Below, in pieces: positions 23,501 through 34,551 of a stretch of 64,000 nt of DNA. Each line of letters starts with the position of its first letter. Within the stretch, counting starts at the first letter, position 1. Source of the DNA: Scalesia atractyloides (Eukaryota > Streptophyta > Magnoliopsida > Asterales > Asteraceae); the NCBI GenBank assembly GCA_947069175.1, contig CAMTDV010000018.1:43412869-43476868 (forward strand), in the 5' to 3' direction. The translations under genes and the position numbers were made by a program. Below the pieces are notes generated by a model that was not told the origin of the DNA, did not search any database, and worked only from the letters and a program-made list of their open reading frames with translations.

Positions 23501-24226
23501 AGATAAGGCGAAAGCCACAAGTGCTGTAAAATCCACTAGTGGACACTCACATGATAATCGGATTTGCTTCAAGTGCAACGAAGTTGGTCATATTGCACGG
23601 AAGTGTCCGAAATCTAAGCCGGCTTATCTTCGAAGGAAAGAAAATTCAGATGTTGTGAAACCAAAGCAACCAGAGTTTGCAAAACGGTCACGATTTTGAA
23701 AAGAAATGAATCAAAACCTGAAGATAAACCTAATTCTGAAAAGAAGTTTGCAAATTCAACTTTCGAAAAAGGTGAATCTTCAAAAGCGAACAAAACAAAG
23801 TTTTACATCAAAAAGGCTAACATAAAATCACAAGCCTGGATTGCAAAAAGGAAGTTGCCAATATCTGAAATCACTAAGTCTGAGCCTGTTAAGACTAGTG
23901 ATAACATGAAAGAATCCAAATCTGAAATCACTAAGTCTGAGCCTGTTAAGACTAGTGATAACATGAAAGAATCCAAATCTGAAATCACTAAGTCTTAGCC
24001 TGTTAAGATTAGTGATAACATGAATGAATCAAAATCTAAAATCAAAATTGAAAATGTCAAATGTTTGAAAGATAAAAAGAAAGTGAAGTTTTCAAACATA
24101 AACATCATAGAAAATCCAGATGATGAATATGAATTTGATTATGCTGACGAGTGTGAATTTGATTACGACGATGGTTATCCAATTCAACCCAAGACCAAGA
24201 AGGCTTGGGCCGCGCTGTTTAATTAA
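20569..24226 (+). pseudogene. Copia E gag (broken)
   Basis: Gag would form the virus-like particle. It begins MMDDIQRAF. Residues about 40-110 and their shifted continuation (LLPEYTTTRDLWLSLQ near 20910) have the look of a copia UBN2-type capsid region. After 21316 comes a Q/S/N-rich linker, then a knuckle CFRCRQKGHFKREW in which the last Cys is replaced by Trp. At 22309-22947 there is a coiled-coil region with CTKCIEPCAECAEK, then a second, complete CCHC knuckle CFKCNEVGHIARKC (about 23570), a 19-residue tandem repeat and an acidic tail ending at 24226. Stops at 21304 and 22276 are in frame with the flanking ORFs; there are further frameshifts near 20890, 21060, 22950-23340, 23700 and 24000. 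Confidence 0.82.
23863..24033 (+). repeat. Three 57-bp tandem repeats in gag
   Basis: Each encodes a 19-residue unit containing SEITKSEPVKTSDNMKESK. The third unit has a stop (TAG) and several substitutions. Confidence 0.88.
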
Positions 24227-24233
24227 TTGTTGA

Positions 24234-24758
24234 AATGTACAGGGGCTCCAGAGATCCGTACTTTCCAAGTGGATTCTGGATAGTGGAGCTTCCAGACATA
24301 TGACAGGAATGAAAGCGCTCTTGTTCGACAAAAAAGCTATCAACGGCGGATATGTTGGTTTTGCTGGAAACCAAGGTGGAAGGATTGTCGCGGAGGGAAA
24401 GCTCTCAAACGGAGTTGTTTCATTTGATCAAGTGAACTACATTGCGGAGCTTGAGAACAACCTTCTAAGTATTTCTCAAATTTGTGATAAGAAATTTACC
24501 GTTCACTTCAACGATAAAGAATGCATGATCATCAAACCGGGTTTCAAAATACCAGACGAGTGGATACTCATGTGTGCACCAAGAGAGAATGATTTGTATG
24601 TTCTCGACATGGGAAATGCTACTACTTCTTCAAAAATGGCACAATGTTTTGTTTCGAAAGCTACTGAGAAGGAATCAATCTTATGGCACAGAAAGATGGG
24701 TCACATTCACCTGAGAAAGATGAATCATTTGGTGCATAATGATTGGTGGAAGGTGTGA
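24234..24758 (+). pseudogene. Copia E protease and integrase zinc-binding start
   Basis: The frame is open from 24234. It encodes WILDSGASRHMTG at 24270-24308, the copia aspartic-protease active site (DSG), which cleaves the polyprotein. The GAG-pre-integrase region follows, with LWHRKMGHIHLRKM giving the two His of the HHCC zinc domain. A frameshift near 24745 separates it from the two Cys (CLECKKGK). Confidence 0.85.
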
Positions 24759-26130
24759 ATCTGAAAAGTTTTCATATGTCAGATAATTGCCTCGAGTGTA
24801 AAAAGGGAAAGCAGATCAAGAAATCTCATCCGAAAAAGATTCTCAATTCGATAAAGTTGCCGCTCGAAAGACTTCATATGGATCTCTTCGGTCCAGTGAA
24901 TGTCCGAAGCATCTCTGGAGATCTCTACTGCTTGGTAGTCACAGATGATTATTCCCCATACTCGTGGGTATTTTTCCAAGAATCAAAAGATGAGACGTTT
25001 GAAAACTTAGTGATTCTTTTCAAGAAACTTGAGAACCTATACCATCTTCCGGTGAGACGCATTAGAAGTGACAATGGTACTGAGTTCAAAAACACCAAAA
25101 ATGAGGGAGTTCTGCAATGCTAAAGGGATTTTGCACGAATTTAGTGCTCCCTACACTCTGCAACAAAATGGAGTTGCTGAATGGAAGAATAGGACATTGA
25201 TAGAAACTGCAAGAACAATGCTCGCAGATTCTAAACTTCCCGCCAGTTTTTGGAGTGAAGCAGTTGCAACGGCTTGCTACACACTTAACAGTGTCTTAAC
25301 AGTCAAACCAACGAAGAAGACCTGTTTTGAGATGATCAACCGACGGAAACTGAATTTGAAGTTCTTAGAACCATTTGGAGCGCCATGTACTATAATCGAT
25401 CAAGATGGCAAATTTGGGGCTAAATCACTCAAAGGTTTCTTTGTCGGATATGCAAGTCCACTGCAAAGAGTTTATGTTCCCTCATTGATAAGAGTAATTG
25501 AAGCGCAACATGTTGATTGTTTTAACTATACGGATCCTGTTCAGAGAAAAGGTGATGCATGGTTATTCAACTATCAAGACTTGTGGAAATCATTTGATTT
25601 GCCTGAAGAACCATCCAATGAAGAAATTGCAGCTCTTTATTATCTTCATCAATCAGCAAATCAAGAGCAAATTGTCAGACCAATTGTGGTTAATCAACCC
25701 ACGTTGGGATCATCTTCTTCTGGTGCTAGTTCGAGTAATAGCGATGATCAAGAAACTCAAACAGAACAAGTGACACCGACTACAGAACCAGTCAATACTA
25801 CAGTGATTCCTAATCTTTCTGAAGCACAAAGTTCAGACTCGGACGAGGCTCCAACATTCGATGCCAATGGAGAATCTTCTTCAGATGAAGAAGCAGAGCA
25901 TATTACAAGTTTAATGAATGAATCTGCAAGCCCGAGTAGTGCTCCTGAAGTTGAAATAGTGGTAGATCAAAATATCACAAATCAAGAGAATACTGTGGTT
26001 GTTCCAGGCGAAGTGATGCCAATATCATATTCTTATCATCCGTCAAATTCTATAATAGGCGAATTACAAGCTGGTGTGAGAACATGGAGTCAAATAAACA
26101 AAGCTTTGAGTTGTTTCTATACTCTGTTGC
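24743..26130 (+). pseudogene. Copia E integrase
   Basis: CLECKKGK (HHCC completion) is followed by the DDE core that inserts the element into host DNA: the first Asp in LHMDLFGP, the second in RSDNGTEF (about 25070), the Glu in NGVAEWKN (about 25180). A frameshift near 25083-25100 separates the second and third acidic residues. The C-terminal part (KLNLKFLEPFGAP, FFVGYASP) and an acidic, Ser-rich linker run to about 26130, where another frameshift precedes RT. Confidence 0.85.
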
Positions 26131-27362
26131 TCCAATTCAAGAGTATTGCTACTATTCATGTTTCATATCCCAGATAGAGCCAAAGAATGTTTCTGAAGCG
26201 TTAGGCGATGAAAACTGGGGACAAGCAATGCAAGAGGAACTGTTACAATTCGAGAAGTTAGGAGTGTGGAAGCTTGTAGACCTACCTGAAAACCAGAAAG
26301 CGATTGATACTAAATGGGTCTTTAAATGCAAGCGAGACGATCGAGGGGTTATAGTTCGAAACAAAGCTCGGCTTGTTGTCAAGGGATTTCACTAGAAGGA
26401 AGGGATAGACTACACGGAAGTCTACGCACCAGTAGGTCGCTTAGAATCTATTCGTATATTTCATTCGCAACATGGAAAGGATTTAAAGTCTATCAGTTGG
26501 ATGTCAAATCAGCTTTTCTGTACGAAAAATTACGTGAGAAGGTGTATGTCAGACAACCACCAGGGTTTGTCGATCCACTCAACAAAAAGAAAGCATATCT
26601 TCTTGATAAAGCTCTTTATGGTTTATACCAAGCCCCAGGGGCTTGGTACGAGACGTTATCGCAACATCTCGTGGGAAACGACTTTGTGAGAGGAACTGTG
26701 GATAGTACTCTCTTCACCAGAGAAGTTAGTAGTCATCTAATTATAGTTCAAATCTATGTGGAGGACATCATCTTTGGATCAACGAATGATAGTCTTTGCA
26801 AGGAGTTTGAGGGCATCATGAAGAAGAAGTTGGAAATGTCTTCGATGGGCGAAATGAAATTCTTCCTCGGATTGCAAGTAGATCAACTTCTAGACGGTAA
26901 TTTCATTCATCAGACCAAGTATGTGCACGACATCTTGAAGAAGTTTGATATGGAAAGCTCGAAGCCGTTATCTACTCCTCTCGCTCTTAATCACGGGATT
27001 TGCATCGATGAAACTGGAACCAAAGTTGATGAGACGCTCTACAGATCAATGATAGGATCGCTGATGTATCTAACGACATCACGCCCATATATCATGTATC
27101 CTACCTGCCTTTGCGCCAGATATCAGTCCAGCCCGAGAATATCACGTATGCAGATCGTGAAGCAAATCTTCAGATACTTGAAGGGATGTCCAAGCACCGA
27201 CTTGTGGTACCCGAAGAATTATAACTTCGATCTAACAGGATATGCTGAATCTGATTTTGGTGTAGATAAGTTGAATTCAAAATCGGCTACAGCGGGATGC
27301 CAGTTCTTCGGAACAAGAATGGTAGCCTGGCAGTGTAAGAAACAGACTACGCTCGCTCTCTC
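26131..27362 (+). pseudogene. Copia E reverse transcriptase and first part of RNase H
   Basis: RT fingers and palm are recognisable: WVFKCKRDDRG, ARLVVKGFH then an in-frame TAG at 26393, YTEVYAPVGRLESIR, a frameshift near 26460, VYQLDVKSAFLYEKL, and the active-site box QIYVEDIIFGS at about 26752-26785. The second catalytic Asp of the usual YVDD is Glu here; the sister F has YVDD. RNase H begins with LTGYAESDFG and is cut by the insertion of element A at 27363. Confidence 0.88.
27358..27362. repeat. TSD of Ty3 element A (left)
   Basis: CTCTC, identical to 37120-37124. Confidence 0.85.
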
Positions 27363-27548
27363 TGTAACATTTGTAAAAAAACGGGTTTTCAAAACCCGCT
27401 CCGTTTTGTAATCGAATATCAAGTTATAAAAGTCACGTTGAATATTTATGATTATTTTGATTTAAAATGATACATAATTAATAAATAAACTAAACTATAA
27501 AAATTATTTTTGATAAAATGTTAAAACAAAATAAATAAAAAAAATATG

Positions 27549-27632
27549 TTGCTGCCGGGACTCGAACCCGGGTTAGCTGGGATCTAAATCCAAAGACTTA
27601 ACACACACCCACATCACCACTCCGCCACTTGA
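27549..27632 (-). other. tRNA-Ser-like module (84 nt) in 5' LTR A
   Basis: The minus strand reads AAGTGGCGGAGTGGTGATG (A-box-like, as in tRNA-Ser) and ends CCCGGGTTCGAGTCCCGG, a perfect T-arm with consensus B-box GGTTCGAGTCC. The length and long variable region suit a Ser-type tRNA. It is homologous to 2618-2702 in LTR A' and has the same relative orientation. Confidence 0.68.
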
Positions 27633-28475
27633 TCATTTTGTGAAGTTCTGGGGAACAATAAATCATATATGCAACTGAAAGTCAACCTGTTACGCCAACA
27701 GAAACCGATATCGGCTTTCAAACCGATCAAGACATTTGATCTCTCGCGGAATCCTGATCATAACCGATAAAACCGATATCTTAAATCAATTCGACGTTTA
27801 TGAACTTAAATTCAGGTGTTGTTTGGTTTTTATAACCGAAAACTTTTATTCTTAAATTACTTCAACAAAACACTCATCTCACGATTCAATATCATTCCCA
27901 AAGCTTCTAATTCTGTGTTTATTCTATTTTCTGGTCGTCAGAAGTGCTTTCTGATCATCGCCGGAATTCTCTGCAAGTCGCCGGAAAACCGAGATTCAAC
28001 TCAAACCGGTAAAATACCTCGACTTTACTGTTTCAATCAATTGTTAGAACCTTACTAACATTAACCCATCGCTCATAATCAACCACAGACGACATTGCTG
28101 GACTTTCTGTTTTCACCGGAAAACTCCTGGATTTGTCGGAAACTCGCTGATTACCGGTATGCTCATTCAAACATGCTGATAATCAATACTCATTAGTTCA
28201 ATTTCACATCTAATCCCTTAAACCTGTTAATTGATTCTCACAGCCGAAGGTTCCAAAACAGAGCCGACGAGCTTCGCCGGATTCTCTGAAGAAGACGATC
28301 TGTTCGGTATTTTCTTTCCCCAAACTTTTCGGTTCAATGCTTTCAAATTGTTCATCTTGTTCATTAACTAAATTAATCGCGTATCAGTTGCTTTGATTGA
28401 TGTCTGTGTTTGAAATGAAGAAGACGAGTTCAGAGATGACATAAGATTAATTAAAATCGGAATTATAAACGGTTT

Positions 28476-28550
28476 AGACACACAGTTCAGCGGTGGACTG
28501 TGTGCAAACAAAAAAACATACACGTCCCGAGTTCGATCCCTGCTACACGC
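28476..28550 (+). other. tRNA-like module (copy 1) in 5' LTR A
   Basis: Hairpin CACACAGTTCA / TGGACTGTGTG followed by B-box-like GAGTTCGATCCC; 75 nt. Confidence 0.55.
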
Positions 28551-28647
28551 ACTCCTTATGTAATAAAATGCCTTTTTGTTTAAAAACTAAACCGGGTTAA
28601 CTCAGTTAGTTGTTAAGTATGATAAAAACCGAGATAATAACCAGATT

Positions 28648-28722
28648 AGACACACAGTCCAGCGGTGGACTGTGTGCAACATTAAGTCACACGTCGCGTG
28701 TTCGAAACCCGTCACTGGCACC
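28648..28722 (+). other. tRNA-like module (copy 2) in 5' LTR A
   Basis: Hairpin CACACAGTCCA / TGGACTGTGTG followed by B-box-like GTGTTCGAAACCC; 75 nt. Confidence 0.55.
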
Positions 28723-28816
28723 GGTTCGTTGAATTAAAATGTTTTTGAAATTAAAAGAATTTTGATTAAACCGAATTAGTATATAAATATAATTAAAAAC
28801 AAGATTATTTCGGGTT

Positions 28817-28888
28817 AGACACGTAGCTCAGTTGGTAGAGTTGCGTGCACGCGTACGGGAGGTCTCGGGTTCGAGCCTCACCCGGCGC
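28817..28888 (+). other. tRNA-Lys-like module (72 nt) in 5' LTR A
   Basis: A-box TAGCTCAGTTGGTAGAG and T-arm CGGGTTCGAGCC, the same as 1339-1410 in LTR A'. The D arm is tRNA-like while the anticodon and acceptor arms are degenerate. Confidence 0.7.
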
Positions 28889-28909
28889 AAACTATGTCAC
28901 TGACCGAAC

Positions 28910-28948
28910 CGGTCAACAAGTCAACAGGTCAACGGTCAACGGTCAACG
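28910..28948 (+). promoter_or_regulatory. GGTCAA (W-box-like) cluster in 5' LTR A
   Basis: Four GGTCAA cores (TTGACC on the other strand) in under 40 bp. The 3' LTR has five, so the array length changed after insertion or during the last reverse transcription. Confidence 0.5.
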
Positions 28949-29464
28949 CAAAATAAACAATTTTTTTTATATTTTTATTTATTTAATTTAATTTAAAAAT
29001 CAATTAAAAATACTTAAAAATAACATTTTTAAAGATAGAAAATAGCCTTAAACTCACAAAAATATATCTAAAAATTTCATTAAAATCCTTAATAAAATCC
29101 ACTCATTTAATATATTTTCCGTTATTATTTAGGTTAGTATTTCTCGTTGTTCCGCTCATCTAATTCGTGCGCATATCACCATCTCCAATCCAACGCACCC
29201 AATGTGAGTGAATCTTTACAAATTCCCCGTTTTAATCACGTTTTGGGGTGTATCATGTGTCTTGTTATATATATATTATAATTAAACCATTGTGCATACA
29301 TCATATCATGAACATGTGTATTCAGTTTGTTTCAACTGTTGTGTAGTTATTGTTGGATGCAATTTATTATTTTCAGTACATGCAATTTCATATGCCGCCG
29401 CTCCCCATTACATTATGAGCGTTGAGCATGTTCCCCATTTCATTATGAGGTTGAACCTGGCGTG

Positions 29465-29640
29465 CCCACATACGATCGGCTCCGTTTGATTGAGCCTTGA
29501 TCGCACAGACATTTTACATTTTCAGTACATGCAATACGATCGGCTCCGTTTGATTGAGCCTTGATCGCACAGACATTTTCATTTTTCAGTACATGCAATA
29601 CGGTCGGCTCCGTTTGATTGAGCCTTGATCGCACAGTTTC
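29465..29640 (+). repeat. Three tandem repeats of about 62 bp in 5' LTR A
   Basis: Each unit has CGATCGGCTCCGTTTGATTG then AGCCTTGATCGCACAG, that is, a GGCTC/GAGCC stem flanked by CGATC/GATCG, followed by TTTTCAGTACATGCAATA. The same three units occur at about 36480-36650 in the 3' LTR. Confidence 0.85.
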
Positions 29641-30111
29641 ATTTATGTTTTTTATCGTATGATGTTGGTATGTTCATGTATGCTGTCATATGTTATTGTA
29701 TGTTATAGTTGTGACTGCTATTTGCCACTGCTTGATTATTTACATTTGCTCATTTATGATTATGCACAATTTTTCATTGATAAACTAACAAGTAAATCAT
29801 TAATGAATGTTTATCTAACAAGGTTCACTCGCCAACTTATGTTGACCCAAAAACCCCCATTTTTACACATGAAACAGGTGAACCAGCAGCAGCTAGGAAC
29901 ACATAGGATTGGACTAGAAGAATAAAATGATTTAGAGTTGGGATTGTTATGATTGGTTTATTTTCTTTGTATTGTATGAACATGTTTGGATATTTGGAAA
30001 TGTAACTTTGACTTTATTAAATATGAAACATATTAGTAAATGTCATGAGCTTTGGTGATAACCCAATTATGCCCCGACTCTTATTCCGCTGCGGGTCGGG
30101 GTGTGACAGAT

Positions 30112-30124
30112 TGGTATCAGAGCC
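30112..30124 (+). promoter_or_regulatory. Primer-binding site of element A
   Basis: TGGTATCAGAGCC, three bases after the LTR, complementary to initiator Met tRNA. Confidence 0.92.
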
Positions 30125-30918
30125 ATGACTATAGGGATATAGGAAAGGTTATTAGACCCTTAGTGCCTATACTATAGTTGATTAGAAACTTATAAGATTT
30201 TTGTGTGTTACATGCTAAATTTCATGATGTTTATATGTTTTATGTTAAATGTTACATTCAATATTATGCAAGCATGTTCATAAGTATGTATTATCATATA
30301 GTGCCTATCATGAATCATATACTCATAACATATCACATCCATGAAAGCACACACCACATCATGATTGCTTTTACAATGATTTTTGTGTTTTCAAATCTCA
30401 TCAAAGTGAGTTCTCATGACGGGCATGTAGTAACTGGAAGGGTACCAGTACCGGTAGTCGGAACGTCCTGTCTAGGTTGGCATTCGTATAAATCCAAAAT
30501 AAAGGACCCGTTTGCCTACCTGGGGACTAACGATGAGAGTACGAAGTACCTATTAGGCCAAAGCATGCTATACCCAAACGTCGTGTGAGCTAACCCCACT
30601 ATGAGTTGTCATTGTGTCTACACCTGGACACGTTCCGACCAAACATCTCATGAACATATTTTGTGGTTTGCATTCGGGTGATGCGAGTGTTAAATTGCCA
30701 ATACTAATGTGAATCCTACCAAGCCAATAGCCATGGGGGCCCACATGACTATATAGGTGAAGGTATGGGGGACATTTGAGGCCCAACATGAGCAAACCCA
30801 AGACATCCTATGGATGTAGTTGCATTATTCATATTTATGTTATTTTCATTTTCTTAAAGACACATGACACCTAAAAAGACTCCATAAACTCACAATCTTC
30901 TTATGTACGTTCCTGTAG
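30125..30918 (+). other. Leader of element A
   Basis: Non-coding sequence between PBS and gag. It contains GGGTACCAGTACCGG (about 30440) and other short GC-rich blocks. Its first 300 bases are homologous to the reverse complement of 1-258. I see no coding signal. Confidence 0.7.
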
Positions 30919-32289
30919 ATGTCGTCTAGACGACAACGAAGGGGTAAAAGATCAGGAAGGTCTCAGGAACGCTTGGCCACACAAATCGCGAAACAAATGG
31001 CCACGATACTGCCTGACATTGTGGTCCAAGTACAACAAGCCCTCGCTACAAATCCTACTCATCCTCCCCAACAACATGACCAGGACATCGACAACCCTCC
31101 TACCAGCAAGTGCTCATATAAACATTTCAAGTCTTGTGATCCTCCTAAATTTGAAGGGACCGAAGGTGTCACTGCTCTCCTCCACTGGTTTGAGGAGATG
31201 GAAAACACTTTTCTCAACTGCGATTGTCCTGAGGATCGCAAGGTTCGATACGCCACCGGGAGACTATTTGGGGTAGCTCTCACCTGGTGGAATACTGAAA
31301 AGGGGAAGAGGGTAATTGATGATGCAATGGCCTTAACGTGGGAGGAGTTAAGGGAAATCATGACTAGGCGTTTCTGTCCTAGGAGTGAGATTAAAAAGTT
31401 GGAGGACGAATTTCATTCTTTAAAGCAAAAGGAGGGAGATCATACCATCTACAACAAGAGGTTCTTGGAGTTGAACCAAATGGTTCCAAATTTATTCACC
31501 CCAACTTATCGCTTGGTTGAGAATTATATTCGAGGTCTTCCCTCGAAAATTCAAGATTCAGTTCTCAGCACTTCACCAGCAACACTTGAAGCTGCTATGG
31601 AACTAGCCACTGAACTGACCGAAAATCGCATTCGAAACGGTAAATTCAAAGAGGAGAAGAAGAAAGCCCCCATTGAGGCTCAAACTTCAAACCATTCTGG
31701 TTCCTCCTTGAAGTTTACTGGTAAAAGGAATCGAAGCACGAGAAACTTCACCGTCACACAAACCAATTTCCCTATTCCTGCTGCACCTATTACCCAAGTC
31801 GCCCCTTCACCTGCACCATACAAAAGACCATACTCTGGCCCATTACCAAAATGCAACCATTGCCAATACCACCATTCTCCTGATCATCCTTGCCAATATT
31901 GCACCGGCTGTGGTCGCGCAGGTCATACTGTTCAAACCTGTCGCATACCTCAGCGAACGAACCGTCACCAGCCTTCGACCCAAACTCACCAACAAATAAT
32001 GGGTCAAGTCCAACAACCCCTACTACTACCACCTACCCAACATTTAGCCCAAACCTACTATCAACCCAACTATCCCATGGTACAACCTATGCGGGCTTGC
32101 TACAATTGTGGGGATCCAAGCCATTTTAGAAACACTTGTCCACGTTTGGTGAACATCATTCATGCCCAAGCTCAAGCAAATCCGGTGAATCAAGCTAACC
32201 AAGCTCCACCACCTGCAAGAGGAAGAGCTTATAACATCAACACCAATACTGTTGAAAATAATAACGGCCCAAACGAATCACCCAACTAA
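30919..32289 (+). CDS. Element A gag polyprotein (open, 456 aa)
   Basis: Gag forms the cytoplasmic particle and packages the RNA. The frame is fully open from MSSRRQRRGKR, the first ATG of a long open frame and close after the leader. Residues about 75-235 form a Retrotrans_gag domain (PPKFEGTEG, LTWWNTEKGKR, MTRRFCPRSEIKKLEDEFH, LENYIRGLP-like). A Pro/Gln-rich stretch follows, then two knuckle regions: CQYCTGCGRAGHTVQTC (about residue 330) and CYNCGDPSHFRNTC (about residue 395, a clean CX2CX4HX4C). No protease follows in any frame. The intact frame is notable beside the broken gags of D, E and H. Confidence 0.9.
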   Translation: MSSRRQRRGKRSGRSQERLATQIAKQMATILPDIVVQVQQALATNPTHPPQQHDQDIDNPPTSKCSYKHFKSCDPPKFEGTEGVTALLHWFEEMENTFLNCDCPEDRKVRYATGRLFGVALTWWNTEKGKRVIDDAMALTWEELREIMTRRFCPRSEIKKLEDEFHSLKQKEGDHTIYNKRFLELNQMVPNLFTPTYRLVENYIRGLPSKIQDSVLSTSPATLEAAMELATELTENRIRNGKFKEEKKKAPIEAQTSNHSGSSLKFTGKRNRSTRNFTVTQTNFPIPAAPITQVAPSPAPYKRPYSGPLPKCNHCQYHHSPDHPCQYCTGCGRAGHTVQTCRIPQRTNRHQPSTQTHQQIMGQVQQPLLLPPTQHLAQTYYQPNYPMVQPMRACYNCGDPSHFRNTCPRLVNIIHAQAQANPVNQANQAPPPARGRAYNINTNTVENNNGPNESPN

Positions 32290-32925
32290 TTTCTCCTCGC
32301 CAAGAATCAAGACTCAACTCTAATCGTCTAGTTTTAATGTTTTCTTTATGTTATCTCCATCTTTCTGTATTCCAGTTGTAAAATTTGGAAATTATGTATC
32401 CAAGAATTTTAATGCGATTTGATATTACAGTTTTGTTCTATACTCATTGATTTAACATTTATATCATCATACATCTCGACGTATCTCAATCTCATCATTT
32501 AAAGAAGTTGGGTTGTGTCACACTTTTACATAGACTGACCCCTTCATCAAAACCAACGAGAGAGGTACTGTCAACATTTCGTCATGTATCATTTCAGAAT
32601 TGAGACTCAAGTTTTGTTCGTTGTGTTGTTTATGTTTTAGAGTCACATAGAACTGATCATGATTTACTGATAAAGCCAACGAAAATTTGACAAGAATATG
32701 GTGGATACGCCGCTGGTACTTCCTATATATAAGTATTCTTGGCAAAGAATCAAAAGCATTACCAGGAGGTTATGAAAAGTTCCGTGTAGGTTTAAATATC
32801 GTCATGGTTGAAGTTTTTGTTTATGATCATTACAAATGCATCGGTTCCCTCAAAACTGTTATAAATAAAATCGTAAGCGACATCAAAGATCAAAATCCGA
32901 GAAGCCCAGCATGTTTCAGTAACAT
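32290..32925 (+). other. Spacer replacing protease-RT-RNase H in element A
   Basis: Non-coding sequence between gag and integrase, where Ty3 elements normally encode protease, RT and RNase H. It includes the conserved hairpin at 32686-32746. No RT motif is visible in any frame. Confidence 0.75.
32686..32746 (+). other. Conserved hairpin module, copy 5
   Basis: Arms TTTGACAAGAATA / TATTCTTGGCAAA pair at 12 of 13 positions around GTGGATACGCCGCTGGTACT plus TCCTATATATAAG. The loop matches the hairpins of LTR C while the arm sequence is unrelated. Confidence 0.72.
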
Positions 32926-34332
32926 CTAGGAGACGTACGCAAGGAGCCGTCTTGTGGAGCTGAACTTAAAATTGAAACTAAATCCGACGGTATGCTATAC
33001 TGTCTAGATCGCATATAGATTCCTGACCACAATAATCTTCGTGATATTTTCCTTATGAATGAGACGCACAAAACACGATATTCTATACACCCAGGAGCCG
33101 ACAAGATGTATCAGGACCTTTGATACACCCACTGGGGGCCTGGAATGAAAAAGGATATTGCTGATTTTGTTTCCAAGTGTTTTTTTTCATGTTCCAAAAT
33201 AAAAGCTGAACACCAAAGACCCTCAGGACTTCTGGTCCAACCTAAAATACTTATATGGAAGTGGGAAAATATAACCATGGATTTCATTACCAGGTTACCT
33301 CTCACTTCTGGTGGGTATGACACTATATGGATAGTAACTGATCGACTTACAAAATCAGCTCACTCTATTCCTATCCGCGAAGATTTTAAGAACGAAAAGC
33401 TAGCTCGTATTTATATCAGCGAAATCGTAAGCCGACATGGAGTACCGTTAAGCATTATTTCTGATCGTGATGGTCGTTTCACTTCACGAACATGGCAAGC
33501 AGTACAAGCCGCTATGGGTACGCGATTAGATCTCAGTACCGCCTATCATCCTCAAACTGATGGTCAATCTGAACGCACCATTCAAACTCTTGAAGATATG
33601 CTTCGAGCATGTGTCAAAGACTTCAAGGGAAATTGGGACACTCATCTACCTTTTGTCGAATTTTCGTACAACAACAGCTATCATTCAAGCATCGGCACGG
33701 CACCTTCTGAAGCTTTATATGGTCGTAAGTGCCAATCTCCAGTATGTTGGCACGAAATTGGGGAAGCCCAAATTACTGGTCCAGAATTGATCCAAGAAAC
33801 CACAGACAAGATCCATCAAATTCGAAACAATCTTCTAGCGGCTCAAAGTCGTCAAAAGAGTTATGCAGATAAACGACGGAAGCCCTTAGAGTTTAACATT
33901 GGTGATCATGTACTTTTAAAAGTATCACCGTGGAAGGGAGTAGTTCGTTTTGGTCAAAAGGGCAAGCTAGCACCACGTTACGTAGGACCTTTCAAGATAC
34001 TCGAAAGAGTAGGTCCTGTAGCATACAAGCTTGACCTACCAGAAGAACTCAACAGGATTCATCCCACATTCCACGTGTCGAACTTGAAGAAGTGCCTCGC
34101 TGATGAGAACCTCCACATTCTGCTGGAAGATATTCAGATTGATGAATCTATGCATTTTATTGAAAGACCTGTAGAGATCATGGACTTCGGAGAGAAACGT
34201 CTACGACGAAGTCGCATTCCAATTGTTAGGGTACGCTGGGAGTCGAAACAGGGACCTGAGTTTACTTGGGAACGCGAAGATTCAATGCGCGAAAAATACC
34301 CGCATCTTTTTCCTACTACTTCAACTACTTAA
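32926..34332 (+). pseudogene. Element A integrase
   Basis: Integrase joins cDNA to host DNA. The zinc-binding region (RYSIHPGADKMYQDL, CFFSCSKIKAEH) is crossed by an in-frame TAG at about 33018 and a TGA at 33121. From 33145 to 34332 the frame is open for 395 aa: first catalytic Asp in TMDFITRLP, second in IISDRDGRF, Glu in DGQSERTIQ. A C-terminal GPY/F-type region (VLLKVSPWKGVVRFG, LAPRYVGPF) follows, then a chromodomain-like tail (IVRVRWESKQGPEFTWERED). Pol up to RNase H is missing, so this frame has no normal polyprotein context. Confidence 0.85.
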
Positions 34333-34351
34333 ATTTCGGGACGAAATTCCT

Positions 34352-34366
34352 TAAAGTAGGGGATAC
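34352..34366 (+). promoter_or_regulatory. Polypurine tract of element A
   Basis: AAAGTAGGGGATAC directly before the 3' LTR, preceded by CGGGACGAAATT as in element H. Confidence 0.8.
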
Positions 34367-34551
34367 TGTAACATTTGTAAAAAAACGGGTTTTTAAAACC
34401 CGCTCCGTTTTGTAATCGAATATCAAGTTATAAAAGTCACGTTGAATATTTATGATTATTTTGATTTAAAATGATACATAATTAATAAATAAACTAAACT
34501 ATAAAAATTATATTTGATAAAATGTTAAAACAAAATAAATAAAAAAAATAT

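Larger units (their letters stand above)
27363..30108 (+). repeat. 5' LTR of element A (2746 bp)
   Basis: Starts TGTAACATTTG and ends GGGTCGGGGTGTGACA. It contains four tRNA-like modules, a GGTCAA/TTGACC cluster and a triple repeat near the 3' end. The ORFs in it are shadows without family signature. Confidence 0.93.

Noticed and set aside
27549..28888. Functional tRNA genes
   Set aside because: A- and B-boxes are good, but acceptor stems do not pair and anticodon arms are degenerate. They recur in every LTR of the family, so I list them as tRNA-like modules.
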